The notes: a model not told the origin generated them from the letters alone. DNA of 64,000 bases from Candidatus Methylopumilus rimovensis (GCF_006364615.1 NZ_CP040986.1:1116001-1180000); one strand, 5' to 3'. Numbered from the stretch's first letter, positions 1-13,158 are shown. Numbers and translations: made by a program.

Positions 1-16
1 CTAACGCTTTAAACTT

Positions 17-325
17 TTACAACTTAATTTCTACATCAACCCCAGCAGCTAAATCCAGCTTCATTAAAGCATCCACTGTTTTATCTGTAGGATCTAAGAT
101 ATCCATCAATCTTTGATGAGTTCTTATTTCAAATTGATCGCGTGATGTCTTATTCACATGTGGCGATCTTAAAATATCGAATCTTTCAATTCGAGTAGGT
201 AGTGGGACAGGTCCTTTAACAACAGCACCTGTTCTTTTTGCGGTTTCAACGATTTCTTGAGCTGATTGATCGATTAAACGATAATCAAACGCTTTCAAAC
301 GTATGCGAATTTTCTGACTTTGCAT
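17..325 (-). CDS. rpsJ: 30S ribosomal protein S10
   Basis: Small-subunit protein S10, also the NusE partner of NusB in transcription antitermination. The 102-residue protein has the usual family length and begins [14 protein letters not shown], with the family region around THQRLMDI. It is the first gene of the S10 ribosomal operon in most bacteria, and here it follows tuf by 53 bases on the same strand, so the str and S10 operons are adjacent as in other proteobacteria. The rest of the S10 operon would lie beyond the left edge. ATG start with an AAAGG element about ten bases upstream. Confidence 0.98.
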   Translation of the reverse strand: MQSQKIRIRLKAFDYRLIDQSAQEIVETAKRTGAVVKGPVPLPTRIERFDILRSPHVNKTSRDQFEIRTHQRLMDILDPTDKTVDALMKLDLAAGVDVEIKL

Positions 326-349
326 TTTTTACTACCTTTCCAAAGAGCG

Positions 350-365
350 AATACCTTGCGGTATT
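350..365 (-). other. Small hairpin between tuf and rpsJ
   Basis: A perfect 6-bp inverted repeat (AATACC and GGTATT) around a 4-base loop lies in the 53-base spacer between tuf and rpsJ. In the tuf-to-rpsJ transcript it would form a small hairpin without a U-tract, so it is not a terminator in that direction. It could be a processing or stability element; no function is established. Confidence 0.35.
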
Positions 366-378
366 AATTTTTAAAAAA

Positions 379-1569
379 CTATTCAATCACCTTAGCAACA
401 ACACCAGCACCTACTGTGCGGCCACCTTCACGAATCGCAAAGCGTAAGCCTTCTTCCATCGCGATTGGTGCAATGAGTGTTACTGTAATTGACACGTTGT
501 CACCTGGCATCACCATTTCTGTGCCTGCTGGTAAATCAACAGCGCCTGTGACGTCTGTTGTTCTGAAGTAGAACTGTGGACGGTAACCATTGAAGAATGG
601 TGTATGACGACCACCTTCATCTTTACCAAGCACATAGATCTCTGCAGTGAATTTTGTATGTGGTGTGATTGAACCTGATTTAGCTAATACTTGACCACGT
701 TCAACTTCTTCACGTTTTGTACCACGTAACAACACACCTACGTTGTCACCTGCTTGACCTTGGTCAAGTAACTTACGGAACATTTCAACGCCTGTACATG
801 TTGTTTTAAGTGTAGGTTTGATACCTACGATTTCAATTTCATCACCCACTTTAACAATACCGCGCTCAATACGACCTGTCACAACAGTACCGCGACCTGA
901 GATTGAGAATACGTCTTCAACTGGCATTAAGAATGCACCGTCGATTGCACGCTCTGGTGTTGGGATGTAGCTATCAAGTGCTTCAGCTAATTTAAAGATT
1001 GATGGTTCACCAATTTCAGATTGGTCACCTTCGAGTGCTAATTTTGCAGAACCCATCACGATCGGTGTTTTGTCGCCTGGGAAGTCATACTTCGTTAAAA
1101 GGTCACGCACTTCCATTTCAACGAGTTCTAATAATTCTTTGTCATCCACCATGTCTGCTTTGTTTAAGAAGACCACAATGTAAGGCACGCCCACTTGGCG
1201 AGCTAAAAGGATATGTTCACGTGTTTGAGGCATTGGGCCGTCAGCTGCTGAACATACTAGGATTGCGCCGTCCATCTGCGCTGCACCTGTAATCATATTT
1301 TTAACATAGTCAGCATGGCCTGGGCAGTCAACGTGCGCATAGTGGCGATTCGCTGTTTCGTATTCTACGTGTGCTGTATTAATTGTAATACCGCGTGCTT
1401 TTTCTTCTGGCGCCGCATCAATTTGATCGTAAGCTTTAGCTTCTCCACCAAATTTCTTAGCAAGAATCGTTGTGATTGCCGCTGTCAGTGTTGTCTTACC
1501 ATGGTCAACGTGACCAATTGTGCCGACGTTCACATGGGGTTTGGTACGTTCAAATTTGCCTTTTGCCAT
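379..1569 (-). CDS. tuf: Elongation factor Tu, copy 1
   Basis: GTPase that delivers aminoacyl-tRNA to the ribosomal A site. 396 residues, full length. The G1 motif GHVDHGKT is at residues 19-26, DCPGH at about 81-85 and NKAD at about 136-139, followed by the two beta-barrel domains. It sits 23 bases after fusA, as the fourth gene of the str operon (rpsL-rpsG-fusA-tuf). The protein is identical to that of the copy at 16655-17845, and the coding DNA also appears identical. The shared segment extends only a few bases beyond each end of the gene, which points to ongoing gene conversion. Confidence 0.99.
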   Translation of the reverse strand: MAKGKFERTKPHVNVGTIGHVDHGKTTLTAAITTILAKKFGGEAKAYDQIDAAPEEKARGITINTAHVEYETANRHYAHVDCPGHADYVKNMITGAAQMDGAILVCSAADGPMPQTREHILLARQVGVPYIVVFLNKADMVDDKELLELVEMEVRDLLTKYDFPGDKTPIVMGSAKLALEGDQSEIGEPSIFKLAEALDSYIPTPERAIDGAFLMPVEDVFSISGRGTVVTGRIERGIVKVGDEIEIVGIKPTLKTTCTGVEMFRKLLDQGQAGDNVGVLLRGTKREEVERGQVLAKSGSITPHTKFTAEIYVLGKDEGGRHTPFFNGYRPQFYFRTTDVTGAVDLPAGTEMVMPGDNVSITVTLIAPIAMEEGLRFAIREGGRTVGAGVVAKVIE

Positions 1570-1592
1570 AATGTTATCCTTAGATTTTTAAC

Positions 1593-3683
1593 TTATTTTT
1601 TATTAACAATTGCTTCTGCTACATTTCTTGGTGCTTCTGTGTAATGCTTAAATTCCATTGAGTATGTTGCTCTACCTTGAGATAAAGAACGCATCGTTGT
1701 TGAATATCCAAACATCTCTGCTAATGGAACTTCGGCGCGAATCACCTTGCCAGTTGCATTATCTTCCATACCTTGAATCATGCCGCGTCTAGATGAAAGG
1801 TCACCCATCACATCGCCCATATAATCTTCTGGAGTTTCTACTTCAACTGCCATCATAGGCTCAAGAAGGATAGGGTCCGCTTTACGCATTCCGTCTTTAA
1901 ATGCCATCGAAGCTGCCATTTTAAATGCATTTTCGTTTGAGTCAACATCATGGTAAGAGCCATCAAACAAAGTCACTTTGACATCTACCACTGGATAACC
2001 AGCAACTACACCTGCAGGAAGTGTTTCACGCAATCCTTTTTCAACGGCAGGAATGAATTCGCGTGGTACTGTTCCGCCTTTAATTGCATCAATAAATTCA
2101 AAACCTTTGCCGGCTTCGTTTGGCTCCATTTTGAGCCATACATGGCCATATTGACCTTTACCGCCAGATTGCTTAACAAATTTACCTTCAATTTCAACTG
2201 GTTTCTTGATTGCTTCTCTGTATGCCACTTGTGGTGCGCCTACATTAGCTTCAACACCAAATTCTCTTTTCATTCGGTCTACAAGAATTTCTAAGTGAAG
2301 TTCGCCCATACCTGAAATAATGGTTTGATTTGTTTCTTCATCTGTTTTAACTCTAAATGAAGGATCTTCTTGAGCAAGTCTATTCAAAGCTATACCCATT
2401 TTCTCTTGGTCAGCTTTTGTTTTAGGTTCAACTGCAACGTGAATTACAGGCTCAGGGAAAATCATTCTTTCAAGAACAACTTCATTATTGACATCGCATA
2501 ATGTGTCACCAGTCGTTGCTTCCTTAAGTCCTACAGCTGCTGCAATATCGCCAGCACGAACTTCTTTAAGCTCTTCACGCTGATTTGCATGCATTTGAAG
2601 AATACGACCAATACGTTCTTTACGGCCTTTGATTGGATTGTAAATTGTATCGCCTGAATTGATTACACCAGAATAAACACGGAAGAAAATTAATTGGCCC
2701 ACAAAAGGGTCAGTCATAATTTTAAATGCTAACGCTGCAAAAGGCTCTTCATCAGAAGCTTTGCGAGTTGTAGGTTGACCTTTAGCATCTTCACAAGGTA
2801 CTGGAGGGACATCCGTGGGTGCAGGTAAATACTCAATCACCGCATCCAACATGGCTTGTACGCCTTTGTTCTTAAAAGCTGAGCCGCATAACATCGGCAC
2901 AATTTCAAAACTAATTGTTCTGAGACGTAAGCCTTTTTTTATTTCATCTTCACTTAGATCGCCATTTTCTAAGTACTTATTCATTAATTCTTCATTGGCT
3001 TCAGCTGCTGCTTCAACCATTTTTTCGCGCCATTCTTTACATGTATCCATTAAATCAGCTGGAATATCGCGATAATCAAATTTCATGCCTTGAGATGAAT
3101 CATCCCAATAAATCGCTTTCATCTTAACGAGGTCAACAACCCCTTCAAATTTTTCTTCAGCGCCAATAGGCACTTGAAGTGCGATTGGATTTGCTTTTAA
3201 ACGTAAACGCATTTGATCGTAAACTTTAAAAAAGTTTGCGCCAGCTCTATCCATTTTATTTACAAATGCAAGGCGTGGGACTTTGTATTTATTTGCTTGA
3301 CGCCAAACAGTTTCTGACTGCGGTTGAACACCACCTACCGCACAGTAAACCATGCATGCACCATCAAGAACGCGCATTGATCGCTCTACTTCAATTGTAA
3401 AGTCAACGTGTCCTGGGGTATCAATAATATTAATACGATGTTGATCAAATTGTCCGGCCATGCCTTTCCAGAAACAAGTTGTTGCCGCTGAAGTAATAGT
3501 AATACCTCGCTCTTGCTCTTGTTCCATCCAGTCCATGGTTGCAGCGCCATCATGCACTTCACCAATTTTATGGTTTACCCCTGTATAAAAAAGAATACGC
3601 TCAGTTGTTGTAGTTTTACCTGCATCAATATGCGCGCTAATTCCTATATTTCTGTATCTATTAATGGGGGTTGTACGAGCCAC
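1593..3683 (-). CDS. fusA: Elongation factor G
   Basis: Translocase GTPase EF-G, which moves tRNAs and mRNA through the ribosome and helps recycle ribosomes. 696 residues, the typical length. The P-loop AHIDAGKTT is at residues 17-25, DTPGHVD near 89 and NKMD near 143, followed by domains II to V. The start codon is GTG ([11 protein letters not shown]), with an AAGG element about nine bases upstream; the N-terminus matches the family and leaves no better start. It lies between rpsG (26-base gap) and tuf (23-base gap) in the str operon. Confidence 0.98.
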   Translation of the reverse strand: MARTTPINRYRNIGISAHIDAGKTTTTERILFYTGVNHKIGEVHDGAATMDWMEQEQERGITITSAATTCFWKGMAGQFDQHRINIIDTPGHVDFTIEVERSMRVLDGACMVYCAVGGVQPQSETVWRQANKYKVPRLAFVNKMDRAGANFFKVYDQMRLRLKANPIALQVPIGAEEKFEGVVDLVKMKAIYWDDSSQGMKFDYRDIPADLMDTCKEWREKMVEAAAEANEELMNKYLENGDLSEDEIKKGLRLRTISFEIVPMLCGSAFKNKGVQAMLDAVIEYLPAPTDVPPVPCEDAKGQPTTRKASDEEPFAALAFKIMTDPFVGQLIFFRVYSGVINSGDTIYNPIKGRKERIGRILQMHANQREELKEVRAGDIAAAVGLKEATTGDTLCDVNNEVVLERMIFPEPVIHVAVEPKTKADQEKMGIALNRLAQEDPSFRVKTDEETNQTIISGMGELHLEILVDRMKREFGVEANVGAPQVAYREAIKKPVEIEGKFVKQSGGKGQYGHVWLKMEPNEAGKGFEFIDAIKGGTVPREFIPAVEKGLRETLPAGVVAGYPVVDVKVTLFDGSYHDVDSNENAFKMAASMAFKDGMRKADPILLEPMMAVEVETPEDYMGDVMGDLSSRRGMIQGMEDNATGKVIRAEVPLAEMFGYSTTMRSLSQGRATYSMEFKHYTEAPRNVAEAIVNKK

Positions 3684-3709
3684 TTTGAATTACCTTTTAA
3701 TTATTATGT

Positions 3710-4180
3710 TTAGAAACGGAAATGTGAGAACGCTTTATTAGCTTCTGCCATTCTATGAACTTCTTCACGTTTTTTCATTGCAGCGCCTTTATTTTCTGAA
3801 GCTTCTACAATTTCTGCTGCTAAACGTAAATCCATTGATTTTTCACCTCTTTTACGAGCTGCATCTCTTAGCCATCTCATAGCTAAAGCAACACGTCTTG
3901 AAGGTCTAACTTCGACAGGCACTTGGTAATTAGCACCGCCTACTCGTCGACTTTTTACTTCAACAACTGGTCTTAAATTCGTTAATGCGAGAGAAAATAC
4001 TTCAATAGGATCTTTACCACTTTTCGTTTTAATTTGATCGAATGCGCCGTAAATTAATCTTTCGGCAACAGATTTTTTTCCGCTCGTCATTAATACATTC
4101 ACAAATTTAGAAACCTCTTGGCTTCCGAATTTTGGATCCTGAAGGATAATTCTTTTGGGAACTTCTCTACGTCTTGGCAT
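3710..4180 (-). CDS. rpsG: 30S ribosomal protein S7
   Basis: Primary 16S rRNA-binding protein that organises the 3' major domain and contacts the E site. 156 residues, normal length, beginning [10 protein letters not shown], with the conserved [16 protein letters not shown] region at the C-terminus. It lies 33 bases after rpsL and 26 before fusA. In E. coli S7 represses translation of its own operon from the rpsL-rpsG spacer; the short spacer here could carry such a site, but I cannot identify the structure by eye. Confidence 0.98.
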   Translation of the reverse strand: MPRRREVPKRIILQDPKFGSQEVSKFVNVLMTSGKKSVAERLIYGAFDQIKTKSGKDPIEVFSLALTNLRPVVEVKSRRVGGANYQVPVEVRPSRRVALAMRWLRDAARKRGEKSMDLRLAAEIVEASENKGAAMKKREEVHRMAEANKAFSHFRF

Positions 4181-4213
4181 ATTTTGTTTACCTTAATTTA
4201 GTATTCTAAAAAC

Positions 4214-4591
4214 TTAAGCTTCTTTAGGGCGTTTAGCGCCGTATTTAGATCGGGATTGTTTACGATCTTTAACACCAGCAGTATCCAAACTACCTCGAAC
4301 CATATGGTATCGAACACCTGGTAAGTCCTTTACACGACCACCTCTTAATAAAACTACAGAGTGCTCCTGTAAGTTATGGCCTTCACCGCCGATATAACTA
4401 ATCACTTCGTAACCGTTCGTCAGACGAACTTTAGCCACTTTACGCAAAGCAGAGTTTGGTTTTTTTGGAGTTGTTGTGTAAACACGCGTACACACACCTC
4501 TTTTTTGAGGTGAAGCTTCTAGAGCTGGAACTTTGCTCTTACTTTCAACTTTTTTTCGTGGTTTACGAATTAACTGATTAATTGTTGGCAT
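4214..4591 (-). CDS. rpsL: 30S ribosomal protein S12
   Basis: Decoding-centre protein S12. 125 residues, with the conserved [15 protein letters not shown] loop that contains the lysine altered in streptomycin-resistant mutants of other bacteria; the wild-type sequence is present here. First gene of the str operon. A near-consensus promoter and a leader hairpin lie in the 119 bases between rpoC and this ATG, so it is probably transcribed both by read-through from rpoC and from its own promoter. Confidence 0.98.
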   Translation of the reverse strand: MPTINQLIRKPRKKVESKSKVPALEASPQKRGVCTRVYTTTPKKPNSALRKVAKVRLTNGYEVISYIGGEGHNLQEHSVVLLRGGRVKDLPGVRYHMVRGSLDTAGVKDRKQSRSKYGAKRPKEA

Positions 4592-4642
4592 CGCCTAAAT
4601 CCTTAAATTTCTAACTTACTATTGATGATGACTCTCTGAAAT

Positions 4643-4658
4643 CTCGCGACGAACGCGA
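4643..4658 (-). other. Hairpin in the rpsL leader
   Basis: In the str mRNA leader, TTCGCG and CGCGAG flank a 5-base loop and can pair (six pairs including one G-U), with further weaker pairing outward. No U-tract follows, so it is not an intrinsic terminator. It lies downstream of the predicted start of the str transcript. It may act in leader control or RNA processing; this is inference. Confidence 0.4.
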
Positions 4659-4677
4659 AGATTCCAAAAAGCCGCAA

Positions 4678-4706
4678 ATTGTATTTTGGTTCCTGCATAA
4701 TGTCAA
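4678..4706 (-). promoter_or_regulatory. Sigma-70-type promoter for the str operon
   Basis: Reading the minus strand, a perfect TTGACA (-35, plus positions 4701-4706) is separated by exactly 17 bases from TACAAT (-10, plus positions 4678-4683). The -35 box begins four bases after the rpoC stop codon, and the predicted start lies about 80 bases before the rpsL ATG. This is the best-matching promoter in the window and is placed where a str-operon promoter is expected. Confidence 0.8.
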
Positions 4707-4710
4707 CCTA

Positions 4711-7700
4711 TCATTCAGTTGGCGCTTCAATTTCAGGGCTAACTTGAGCCTCTTCAATTGGAGCTTCAATCTGATCGAGTGGGGCTTCAACAGAATTGAT
4801 ATCTTCCCCAGCAGCCGCAGCTTTTCTTGTTTCATGGTAAGCCAAGCCTGTACCTGCAGGAATTAATCGACCAACAATCACATTCTCTTTTAGTCCTCTT
4901 AGGTCATCACGCTTACCTAAAATTGCAGCTTCAGTGAGAACGCGGGTTGTTTCTTGGAACGAAGCAGCTGAAATGAATGAATCTGTCGATAATGATGCTT
5001 TAGTAATACCTAAAAGCACATACTCATATTCTGCTGGTTTTTTGTCTTGTGACAATACCAATTCATTTTCAGTTAATACTTCAGCTCTTTCGACTTGTTC
5101 GCCTTGAATAAATGAAGTATCACCTGCATCAGTAATACGAACACGTCTTAACATTTGTCTTACAATGACTTCGATGTGTTTATCGTTAATCTTGACGCCT
5201 TGCAATCTATAAACATCTTGAACTTCATCAATAATATATCTTGCTAAAGCTTCTCTACCTTGAAGGCGAAGAATATCTTGTGGATCTGCAGGTCCGTCAA
5301 CAATGACTTCACCTTTTGTTACCACTTGACCATCATGAGCTGTCACATGTTTGTCTTTAGGAATTAAAAATTCTTTTGAAACACCTTCAAGATCTGTAAT
5401 CACAAGTCTTTGTTTGCCCTTGGTGTCTTTACCAAATGAAACTGTACCTGTGCTTTCAGCTAACATACCTGCATCTTTTGGAGATCTCGCTTCAAATAAC
5501 TCAGCAACTCTTGGAAGACCGCCGGTAATATCTCTTGTCTTAGAAGATTCTTGTGGAATACGCGCAATCACATCGCCCACTTTAACTTCTTGAGAATCTT
5601 TAACTGTAATGATGTAACCAAGCTGGAAAGTTACGTTAACAGATATATCACTTCCTGCTAATTTAACTTCATTACCTGAAGTGTCTAAAATTTTAATTTG
5701 AGGTCTCAAGCCTTTTGATTGGCCTGCACGCTGCTTAGGATCGATTACAACTAAAGATGATAAGCCTGTGACATCATCAATTTGTTTTGCAACCGTAATA
5801 CCTTCTTCAACGTTTTCAAATTTAACTTGTCCAGCATATTCAGAAATAATTGGACGTGTATGTGGATCCCAAGTTGCAAGAACACCGCCAGCCTTAATTG
5901 GTTTGCCATCTTGAACAACAAGATTTGCACCATAAGGAACTTTATGACGTTCTCTTTCGCGACCACTTTCATCTTGAATAATTAATTCACCATTACGCGA
6001 AATAACTACCTGCTCATTTCGAGCGTTAGTTACATATCGCATTGTAGAAGTAAATTGAATAACGCCGTTTGATTTACTCTCAACTTGACTTACTGATGCT
6101 GCTCTAGAAACTGCGCCACCAATATGGAAGGTTCTCATCGTCAATTGTGTACCAGGCTCACCGATAGACTGAGCCGCAATCACACCAATAGACTCGCCTT
6201 GGCTAATTAATTTACCACGACCTAAATCACGACCATAACATTGAGAACAAATACCATGTCTTGTCTCGCAAGTCAGTGCAGTTCTTACTTTGACTTCATC
6301 AATACCAAGTGCATCAATTTTTTCAACGTGATCTTCTTCAAGTAATGTACCTTTTGGATAAACCACTTCTTGATTTTCTGGATTCATAATATCAAGTGCG
6401 TTTACACGGCCTAAAATACGATCTCGCAATGGCTCTACAACTTCACCGCCCTTAACAAGTGCTTTAGTAACTAAACCATCTTCTGTGCCGCAATCATGCT
6501 CAGTCACCACAAGATCCTGAGTCACATCAACTAAACGTCGTGTTAAATAACCTGAGTTAGCTGTTTTTAATGCAGTATCTGCAAGACCTTTTCGCGCACC
6601 GTGCGTAGAAATAAAGTATTGAAGAACATTTAAACCATCACGGAAGTTAGCTGTAATTGGTGTTTCAATAATTGATCCATCAGGTCTCGCCATCAAGCCT
6701 CGCATACCTGCAAGCTGTCTTACTTGAGCTGCAGATCCTCGCGCACCAGAATCAGCCATCATATAAATTGCATTAAATGATTCTTGATAAAGATCTTTAC
6801 CATCTTTACCCTTCACATTTTCACCGGCATCATTTTTAACAGGCTCTTCTTTAAGTTGTTTCATCATTGCATCAGCAACCTTGTCACCTGCACGACCCCA
6901 GATATCAACAACCTTGTTATATCTTTCGCCTTGTGTGACCAGACCTGAAATATATTGATCTTCAATTTCTTTAACTTCAGATTCAGCAGCTTCAATAAGC
7001 TGTTCTTTTTCTGGTGGAACAAGCATGTCATGAATACTGATTGAGATACCTGCTTTTGTAGCATAGGTGTAACCCATGTACATTAATTTATCAGCAAGAA
7101 TTACTGTCTCTCTAATACCAACACGTCTAAATCCTGCATTAATTAATTTTGAAATTTCTTTTTTCTTTAATGCTTTATTAATTAAATCAAAAGAAAGTCC
7201 TGCTGGAAGAATTTCAGAAAGTATTGCTCTACCAACTGTAGTTTCATATCGATTTACTTTGTCAGTAGTTGTGCCATCTAAACCTAATTCAGTTTCCTTA
7301 ATGCGAACTGTGACGCGTGCATGAATATCAACTAAACCACTATCAAAAGCACGATGAACTTCTGCCACATCAGTAAATTTCATACCTTCGCCACGTGCAG
7401 CAATTTTATCTCGTGTCATATAATAAAGACCAAGCACAATATCTTGTGATGGAACAATAATTGGTTCGCCATTCGCAGGAGATAAAACGTTATTAGATGC
7501 AAGCATTAAGGTTCTTGCTTCCATCTGAGCCTCTAGAGATAAAGGTACGTGAACTGCCATTTGGTCACCGTCAAAGTCGGCGTTAAATGCAGCACAAACT
7601 AGGGGATGTAATTGAATAGCTTTACCTTCAATCAGAATAGGTTCAAAAGCTTGAATACCTAAACGATGTAATGTTGGTGCTCTGTTTAATAAAACAGGGT

Positions 7701-8955
7701 GCTCTCTAATGACGTCCTCTAAGATATCCCAAACTTCTGGTCCTTCTTCTTCTACTTTTTTCTTTGCTGCTTTAATGGTTGTAGAAAGGCCTAAGACTTC
7801 TAATTTATGGAAAATAAATGGCTTGAATAATTCAAGCGCCATTTTCTTTGGTAAACCACATTGATGAAGTTTTAATTGTGGTCCAACAACAATCACTGAA
7901 CGACCAGAGTAATCAACGCGCTTACCCAGAAGGTTTTGTCTAAAACGACCGCCCTTACCTTTAATCATGTCGGCAAGAGATTTTAATGGTCGTTTATTAG
8001 CGCCCGTCATCACTTTGCCACGTCTACCATTATCAAGAAGTGAGTCAACTGCTTCTTGCAACATACGTTTTTCATTTCTAACAATAATTTCTGGTGCTTT
8101 AAGATCTAATAGTCTTCTTAAACGATTATTTCTGTTAATCACTCGACGATACAAATCGTTAAGGTCTGATGTAGCAAATCTTCCGCCATCGAGAGGAACC
8201 AAAGGTCTTAATTCAGGAGGCAGTACAGGAAGAATTTCTAAAATCATCCATTCAGGTTTGATACCTGATTTTTGGAACGCTTCAAGCACTTTTAAGCGCT
8301 TAGCAATTTTTTTAATTTTTGCTTCTGAACCTGTTTCAGCTAATTCAGTTCTTAATTTTTCAATTTCACTATTGATATCAAGTGATTTAAGTAATTCTTT
8401 AATTGCTTCTGCACCCATCACTGCTGAGAATTCGTCACCAAACTCTTCTACTTTTGCAAGGTAATCATCTTCCGTAAGAAGCTGTCCTCTTGTTAAAGGA
8501 GTCATGCCAGGATCAACAACAATAAATGCTTCAAAATAAAGAACACGTTCAATATCTCTTAAAGCAATATCGAGTACCATACCTAAACGACTTGGTAGAC
8601 TCTTTAAAAACCAAATATGTGCAACTGGACTTGCTAAGTCAATGTGACCCATGCGCTCACGACGCACCTTAGACAAGGTAACTTCAACACCGCATTTTTC
8701 ACAAATTACACCACGATGTTTAAGTCGTTTATATTTACCGCAAAGACATTCATAGTCTTTAATAGGTCCAAATATTTTTGCACAAAACAAACCATCTCTT
8801 TCAGGTTTAAATGTTCTGTAATTAATCGTTTCTGGCTTCTTAACTTCACCATAAGACCATGAACGAATTTTTTCTGGAGATGCTAATGCAATCTTAATTG
8901 CATCAAACTCTTCTTCTTGTGTAACCTGTTTAAATAGGTCTAATAAAGCTTTCAT
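4711..8955 (-). CDS. rpoC: RNA polymerase subunit beta'
   Basis: Largest RNA polymerase subunit, forming the active-site cleft with beta. 1414 residues, typical for betaproteobacteria. The N-terminal zinc site uses Cys70, Cys72, Cys85 and Cys88. The catalytic magnesium motif NADFDGDQM is near residue 460, and the second cysteine cluster ([16 protein letters not shown]) lies in the C-terminal half. The tail is rich in Glu and Ala. It is separated from rpoB by 11 bases; the str promoter starts immediately after its stop. Confidence 0.99.
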   Translation of the reverse strand: MKALLDLFKQVTQEEEFDAIKIALASPEKIRSWSYGEVKKPETINYRTFKPERDGLFCAKIFGPIKDYECLCGKYKRLKHRGVICEKCGVEVTLSKVRRERMGHIDLASPVAHIWFLKSLPSRLGMVLDIALRDIERVLYFEAFIVVDPGMTPLTRGQLLTEDDYLAKVEEFGDEFSAVMGAEAIKELLKSLDINSEIEKLRTELAETGSEAKIKKIAKRLKVLEAFQKSGIKPEWMILEILPVLPPELRPLVPLDGGRFATSDLNDLYRRVINRNNRLRRLLDLKAPEIIVRNEKRMLQEAVDSLLDNGRRGKVMTGANKRPLKSLADMIKGKGGRFRQNLLGKRVDYSGRSVIVVGPQLKLHQCGLPKKMALELFKPFIFHKLEVLGLSTTIKAAKKKVEEEGPEVWDILEDVIREHPVLLNRAPTLHRLGIQAFEPILIEGKAIQLHPLVCAAFNADFDGDQMAVHVPLSLEAQMEARTLMLASNNVLSPANGEPIIVPSQDIVLGLYYMTRDKIAARGEGMKFTDVAEVHRAFDSGLVDIHARVTVRIKETELGLDGTTTDKVNRYETTVGRAILSEILPAGLSFDLINKALKKKEISKLINAGFRRVGIRETVILADKLMYMGYTYATKAGISISIHDMLVPPEKEQLIEAAESEVKEIEDQYISGLVTQGERYNKVVDIWGRAGDKVADAMMKQLKEEPVKNDAGENVKGKDGKDLYQESFNAIYMMADSGARGSAAQVRQLAGMRGLMARPDGSIIETPITANFRDGLNVLQYFISTHGARKGLADTALKTANSGYLTRRLVDVTQDLVVTEHDCGTEDGLVTKALVKGGEVVEPLRDRILGRVNALDIMNPENQEVVYPKGTLLEEDHVEKIDALGIDEVKVRTALTCETRHGICSQCYGRDLGRGKLISQGESIGVIAAQSIGEPGTQLTMRTFHIGGAVSRAASVSQVESKSNGVIQFTSTMRYVTNARNEQVVISRNGELIIQDESGRERERHKVPYGANLVVQDGKPIKAGGVLATWDPHTRPIISEYAGQVKFENVEEGITVAKQIDDVTGLSSLVVIDPKQRAGQSKGLRPQIKILDTSGNEVKLAGSDISVNVTFQLGYIITVKDSQEVKVGDVIARIPQESSKTRDITGGLPRVAELFEARSPKDAGMLAESTGTVSFGKDTKGKQRLVITDLEGVSKEFLIPKDKHVTAHDGQVVTKGEVIVDGPADPQDILRLQGREALARYIIDEVQDVYRLQGVKINDKHIEVIVRQMLRRVRITDAGDTSFIQGEQVERAEVLTENELVLSQDKKPAEYEYVLLGITKASLSTDSFISAASFQETTRVLTEAAILGKRDDLRGLKENVIVGRLIPAGTGLAYHETRKAAAAGEDINSVEAPLDQIEAPIEEAQVSPEIEAPTE

Positions 8956-8966
8956 TTGTGATCTCC

Positions 8967-11900
8967 TTAGTTTCTATCGAGGTCAATATCAATAGCTAGT
9001 GAACGAATTTCTTTAACCAACACGTTGAATGATTCAGGCATGCCCGCATCAATCTTATGCTCACCCTTCACTATGTTTTCGTATACTTTAGTTCTACCAG
9101 CAACGTCGTCTGATTTAACAGTCAACATTTCTTGTAGGGTGTAAGCGGCACCATATGCTTCGAGTGCCCAAACTTCCATCTCACCAAAACGTTGTCCACC
9201 AAATTGGGCTTTACCGCCAAGAGGTTGTTGCGTTACAAGAGAGTATGGTCCTGTTGAACGAGCATGCATTTTGTCATCAACTAGATGATGTAATTTAAGT
9301 ACATGCATATAACCTACTGTGACAGGCCTTTCAAATGCCTCACCTGTGCGACCATCAAACAATTTTACTTGCGTTTTATTTGCTGAGAATTGCAAGAGTT
9401 CTGTTTTTGGATCGTTATCTGGGTAAGCAAGATCTAACATATATTTAATGTCAGACTCAGATGCGCCATCGAATACAGAAGTAGCGAATGGAACACCATT
9501 TTTTAAGTGTTGAGCAAGCTCTACAACTTCATCATCGTTCAATGACTTAATATCTTCTTTTTTACCAGAAGCATCGTTGTAAATTTGATCTAAGAATTTA
9601 CGAACCTCAGTTACCTTCGCTTCTTCTTTTAACATTTCGCCAATACGAACGCCTAATCCTTTAGCTGCCCATCCAAGATGAGTTTCTAAGATTTGACCGA
9701 TGTTCATTCGGGAAGGAACGCCTAATGGATTTAAAACAATATCCAAAGGTGTGCCATCAGCCATATGTGGCATATCTTCTACAGGAGCGATTTTTGAAAC
9801 TACCCCTTTATTACCGTGACGTCCGGCCATTTTGTCGCCAGGTTGGATTCTACGTTTCACAGCTAAGTAAACCTTAACCATTTTTTGAACACCTGGTGGA
9901 AGTTCGTCGCCTTGTGTTAATTTGCGTTTTTTCTCTTCAAAGCGTTTATCGAATTGCTCTTTAGCAACCGCTAAATTATCTTTCAATGTTTCTAATTGTT
10001 TTGAAGCATCGTCATTACCTAAACGAATATCGAACCAATCATATCTATTAATTGAAGCTAGAAAATCTTTAGAGATTTTTTCACCTTTTTTCAAACCTTT
10101 TGGGCCGCCGGTTGCTACTTTGTTTATAAGTAATCTTTCGATTCTTCCAAAAGTATCATCTTCTACAATTCTTAATTGATCAGCCAAATCTTGTTTGAAG
10201 TGTTTTAATTGATCATCAATGATTTGTTGCGCTCTTGAATCTCTATCAATACCTTCTCTAGTAAATACTTGAACGTCAATAATTGTTCCAGACATACCTG
10301 ATGGCACTCTCAAACTTGTATCTTTTACATCAGAAGCTTTTTCACCAAAGATTGCTCGTAAGAGTTTTTCTTCAGGTGTAAGTTGTGTTTCACCTTTTGG
10401 TGTCACCTTACCTACCAGTACATCACCTGATTCAACTTCAGCACCAATATAAATAATGCCGGACTCATCAAGTCTTCCAAGCATTCTTTCTGAAAGGTTT
10501 GAAATATCTCGTGTAATTTCTTCAGGGCCTAATTTTGTATCTCTAGATACAACAGATAACTCTTCAATATGAATTGATGTATATCGATCTTCGGCTACTA
10601 CGCGTTCTGAAATTAGAATCGAATCCTCGAAGTTATAACCATTCCATGGCATAAATCCAACAAGCATATTTTGACCAAGCGCTAATTCACCTACATCAGT
10701 TGATGCGCCGTCAGCTATCACATCACCTCTTGCAATTTTGTTGCCAATTCTTACGAGGGGCCTTTGATTGATATTGGTATTTTGATTTGATCTTGTGTAT
10801 TTAGTTAGATTGTAAATATCAACGCCAACTTCTCCATCTGCAGCTTCATCGTCGTTTACGCGAATCACAATACGTCTTGAATCAACATAATCAACAACAC
10901 CGCCTCGTTTGGCTTGAACTGTTGTGCCAGAGTCAGTGGCTACTGTTCTTTCAATACCTGTACCTACCACAGCTTTCTCTGCTCTTAAACAAGGCACTGC
11001 TTGACGTTGCATGTTTGCACCCATAAGCGCACGGTTTGCATCGTCATGTTCTAGGAACGGAATAAGTGCAGCTGCTACAGAAACAATTTGTCCAGGCGCC
11101 ACATCCATATATTGAATAGGATCTACTGACGACATCGTAAATTCATTACGGTGACGACATGAAATTAAATCGTCTTGAAAGTGTCCTTTATTATCAAGTT
11201 CAGTATTAGCTTGAGCGATTACAAATTCACTTTCTTCGATTGCAGAAAGGTAATCTATCTTCGCAGTGACCTTGCCATTTTCAACGCGTCTATAAGGCGT
11301 TTCTAAGAATCCGTATTGATTTGTTCTTGCATAAAGTGCGAGCGAATTAATCAATCCAATATTTGGACCTTCCGGTGTTTCAATAGGGCAAACACGGCCA
11401 TAATGCGTTGAGTGAACGTCACGCACTTCAAAGCCAGCACGCTCTCTTGTTAAACCACCAGGGCCTAATGCTGATACTCTACGTTTATGTGTAATCTCAG
11501 ATAATGGATTAGTTTGATCCATGAATTGAGATAATTGTGACGAACCAAAAAATTCTCTAATAGCACTTGAGATAGGTTTTGAATTAATTAAATCGTGCGG
11601 CATTAGATTATCTGCCTCAGCTTGGCTTAATCTTTCTTTAACAGCTCGTTCAACACGAACAAGTCCTGTTCTAAATTGATTCTCTACAAGCTCACCCACT
11701 GAACGAATTCTTCGATTACCTAAATGATCGATATCATCTATCTCACCGCGACCATTGCGCAACTCGATCAGCACACCAATCACAGCCAAGATATCATCGT
11801 TTGATAAAATGTTTGCACCAGTTTCACCTTGAGGGCCAACACGCTTATAGAATCTTTGTAACCAATTTGCATGTTGCTCATAAACTTTTGGATGCGCTCT

Positions 11901-13136
11901 TCGATTAAATTTCATTCGACCTACATTAGATAGGTCATATCGATCTTCATTAAAGAACAGCCCTTTAAATAAAGCCTCAACTGCATCTTCAGTTGGTGGC
12001 TCACCAGGTCGCATCATTCGATAAATAGCAACTTTAGCGCTATATTGATCAGGCACTTCATCTGAGGTAAGTGTTTGAGAAATATAATCACCATGATCTA
12101 AATCATTTGAATATAGTGTATGAATTTGTCCTACACCTACTTCAATGAATTTATCTAATACTGATTCTGTGATTTCATCATTTGCATTAGCTATAACTTC
12201 GCCTGTATTTTTATCTACGATTGCTTTTGAAAGCTTACGGCCTAAAATAAAATCTTTATCTACTATAATTTTATTTACGCCTGCTTTTTCCATGTCGCGA
12301 ATGTGTTTAACAGTAATGCGTTTGTCTTTTTGAACAATTACATTTCCTCTTTTATCAGCAATATCAAATTTAGCAATTTCACCTCTTAAGCGATCAGGAA
12401 CTAATTCAAACTCAATTGATTTTGCAGTCACATGGAATGAATCAAAATCATAATATGTTTCTAGGATTTGTTCTGGTGAATAACCTAAAGCTTTTAACAA
12501 TATTGTGACCGGCATTTTTCTGCGACGATCCACGCGGAAATATAAATAATCTTTAGGGTCAAATTCGAAATCTAACCAAGAACCACGATAAGGGATGATT
12601 CTTGCAGAGAATAATAATTTGCCAGAGCTATGCGTTTTACCTCGATCATGCTCAAAGAATACACCGGGGCTTCTATGAAGTTGAGATACGATAACTCGCT
12701 CAGTACCGTTAATAACAAATGAGCCGTTATCTGTCATAAGCGGAATCTCACCCATATAAACTTCTTGCTCTTTAATTTCTTTAACTGTTGGTTTTGATGC
12801 TTCTTTATCCATAAGAGTTAAACGAACTTTGACTCTTAATGGCACACCGTATGTTAATCCGCGTTGTTGACATTCTTTAACATCAAATGCTTCTTCACCT
12901 AAATTGTAAGTGACGAAATCAAGCCGGGCGTTACCAGAATGACTTACGATAGGAAATACTGAATTGAATGTAGACTGTAAACCTTCACTTAGTCTCTGTT
13001 CAGGATGCGTATTTTTTTGTAAAAAAGCTGCGTAAGATTCAAGCTGCATGGTGAGCAAATATGGAATATCTTGCACACGCTCTCTTTTAGCGAAACTTTT
13101 TCTAATACGTTTTTTTTCAGTAAAGGAATAGCTCAT
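8967..13136 (-). CDS. rpoB: RNA polymerase subunit beta
   Basis: Beta subunit, which with beta' forms the catalytic centre and binds sigma and nascent RNA. I chose the ATG at 13136 ([15 protein letters not shown], 1389 residues) over an in-frame start eight codons upstream. AGGAGA lies six bases before this ATG, and other betaproteobacterial RpoB proteins begin here. The rifampicin pocket region ([31 protein letters not shown]) shows the common sensitive-type residues. The gene lies 149 bases downstream of rplL, and that spacer carries a strong hairpin. Confidence 0.99.
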   Translation of the reverse strand: MSYSFTEKKRIRKSFAKRERVQDIPYLLTMQLESYAAFLQKNTHPEQRLSEGLQSTFNSVFPIVSHSGNARLDFVTYNLGEEAFDVKECQQRGLTYGVPLRVKVRLTLMDKEASKPTVKEIKEQEVYMGEIPLMTDNGSFVINGTERVIVSQLHRSPGVFFEHDRGKTHSSGKLLFSARIIPYRGSWLDFEFDPKDYLYFRVDRRRKMPVTILLKALGYSPEQILETYYDFDSFHVTAKSIEFELVPDRLRGEIAKFDIADKRGNVIVQKDKRITVKHIRDMEKAGVNKIIVDKDFILGRKLSKAIVDKNTGEVIANANDEITESVLDKFIEVGVGQIHTLYSNDLDHGDYISQTLTSDEVPDQYSAKVAIYRMMRPGEPPTEDAVEALFKGLFFNEDRYDLSNVGRMKFNRRAHPKVYEQHANWLQRFYKRVGPQGETGANILSNDDILAVIGVLIELRNGRGEIDDIDHLGNRRIRSVGELVENQFRTGLVRVERAVKERLSQAEADNLMPHDLINSKPISSAIREFFGSSQLSQFMDQTNPLSEITHKRRVSALGPGGLTRERAGFEVRDVHSTHYGRVCPIETPEGPNIGLINSLALYARTNQYGFLETPYRRVENGKVTAKIDYLSAIEESEFVIAQANTELDNKGHFQDDLISCRHRNEFTMSSVDPIQYMDVAPGQIVSVAAALIPFLEHDDANRALMGANMQRQAVPCLRAEKAVVGTGIERTVATDSGTTVQAKRGGVVDYVDSRRIVIRVNDDEAADGEVGVDIYNLTKYTRSNQNTNINQRPLVRIGNKIARGDVIADGASTDVGELALGQNMLVGFMPWNGYNFEDSILISERVVAEDRYTSIHIEELSVVSRDTKLGPEEITRDISNLSERMLGRLDESGIIYIGAEVESGDVLVGKVTPKGETQLTPEEKLLRAIFGEKASDVKDTSLRVPSGMSGTIIDVQVFTREGIDRDSRAQQIIDDQLKHFKQDLADQLRIVEDDTFGRIERLLINKVATGGPKGLKKGEKISKDFLASINRYDWFDIRLGNDDASKQLETLKDNLAVAKEQFDKRFEEKKRKLTQGDELPPGVQKMVKVYLAVKRRIQPGDKMAGRHGNKGVVSKIAPVEDMPHMADGTPLDIVLNPLGVPSRMNIGQILETHLGWAAKGLGVRIGEMLKEEAKVTEVRKFLDQIYNDASGKKEDIKSLNDDEVVELAQHLKNGVPFATSVFDGASESDIKYMLDLAYPDNDPKTELLQFSANKTQVKLFDGRTGEAFERPVTVGYMHVLKLHHLVDDKMHARSTGPYSLVTQQPLGGKAQFGGQRFGEMEVWALEAYGAAYTLQEMLTVKSDDVAGRTKVYENIVKGEHKIDAGMPESFNVLVKEIRSLAIDIDLDRN

Positions 13137-13158
13137 TGCGTCTCCTGGTGTAATTTTC

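Noticed and set aside
1315-1644. Plus-strand open frame that also occurs opposite tuf copy 2
   Set aside because: The repeat of the frame is a by-product of the two identical tuf genes; the Cys/Phe-rich translation has no protein-like features.
7967-8464. 165-codon open frame on the plus strand inside rpoC
   Set aside because: It lies wholly within the opposite strand of a conserved essential gene, has no ribosome-binding site, and its translation resembles no family; it is an antisense shadow.
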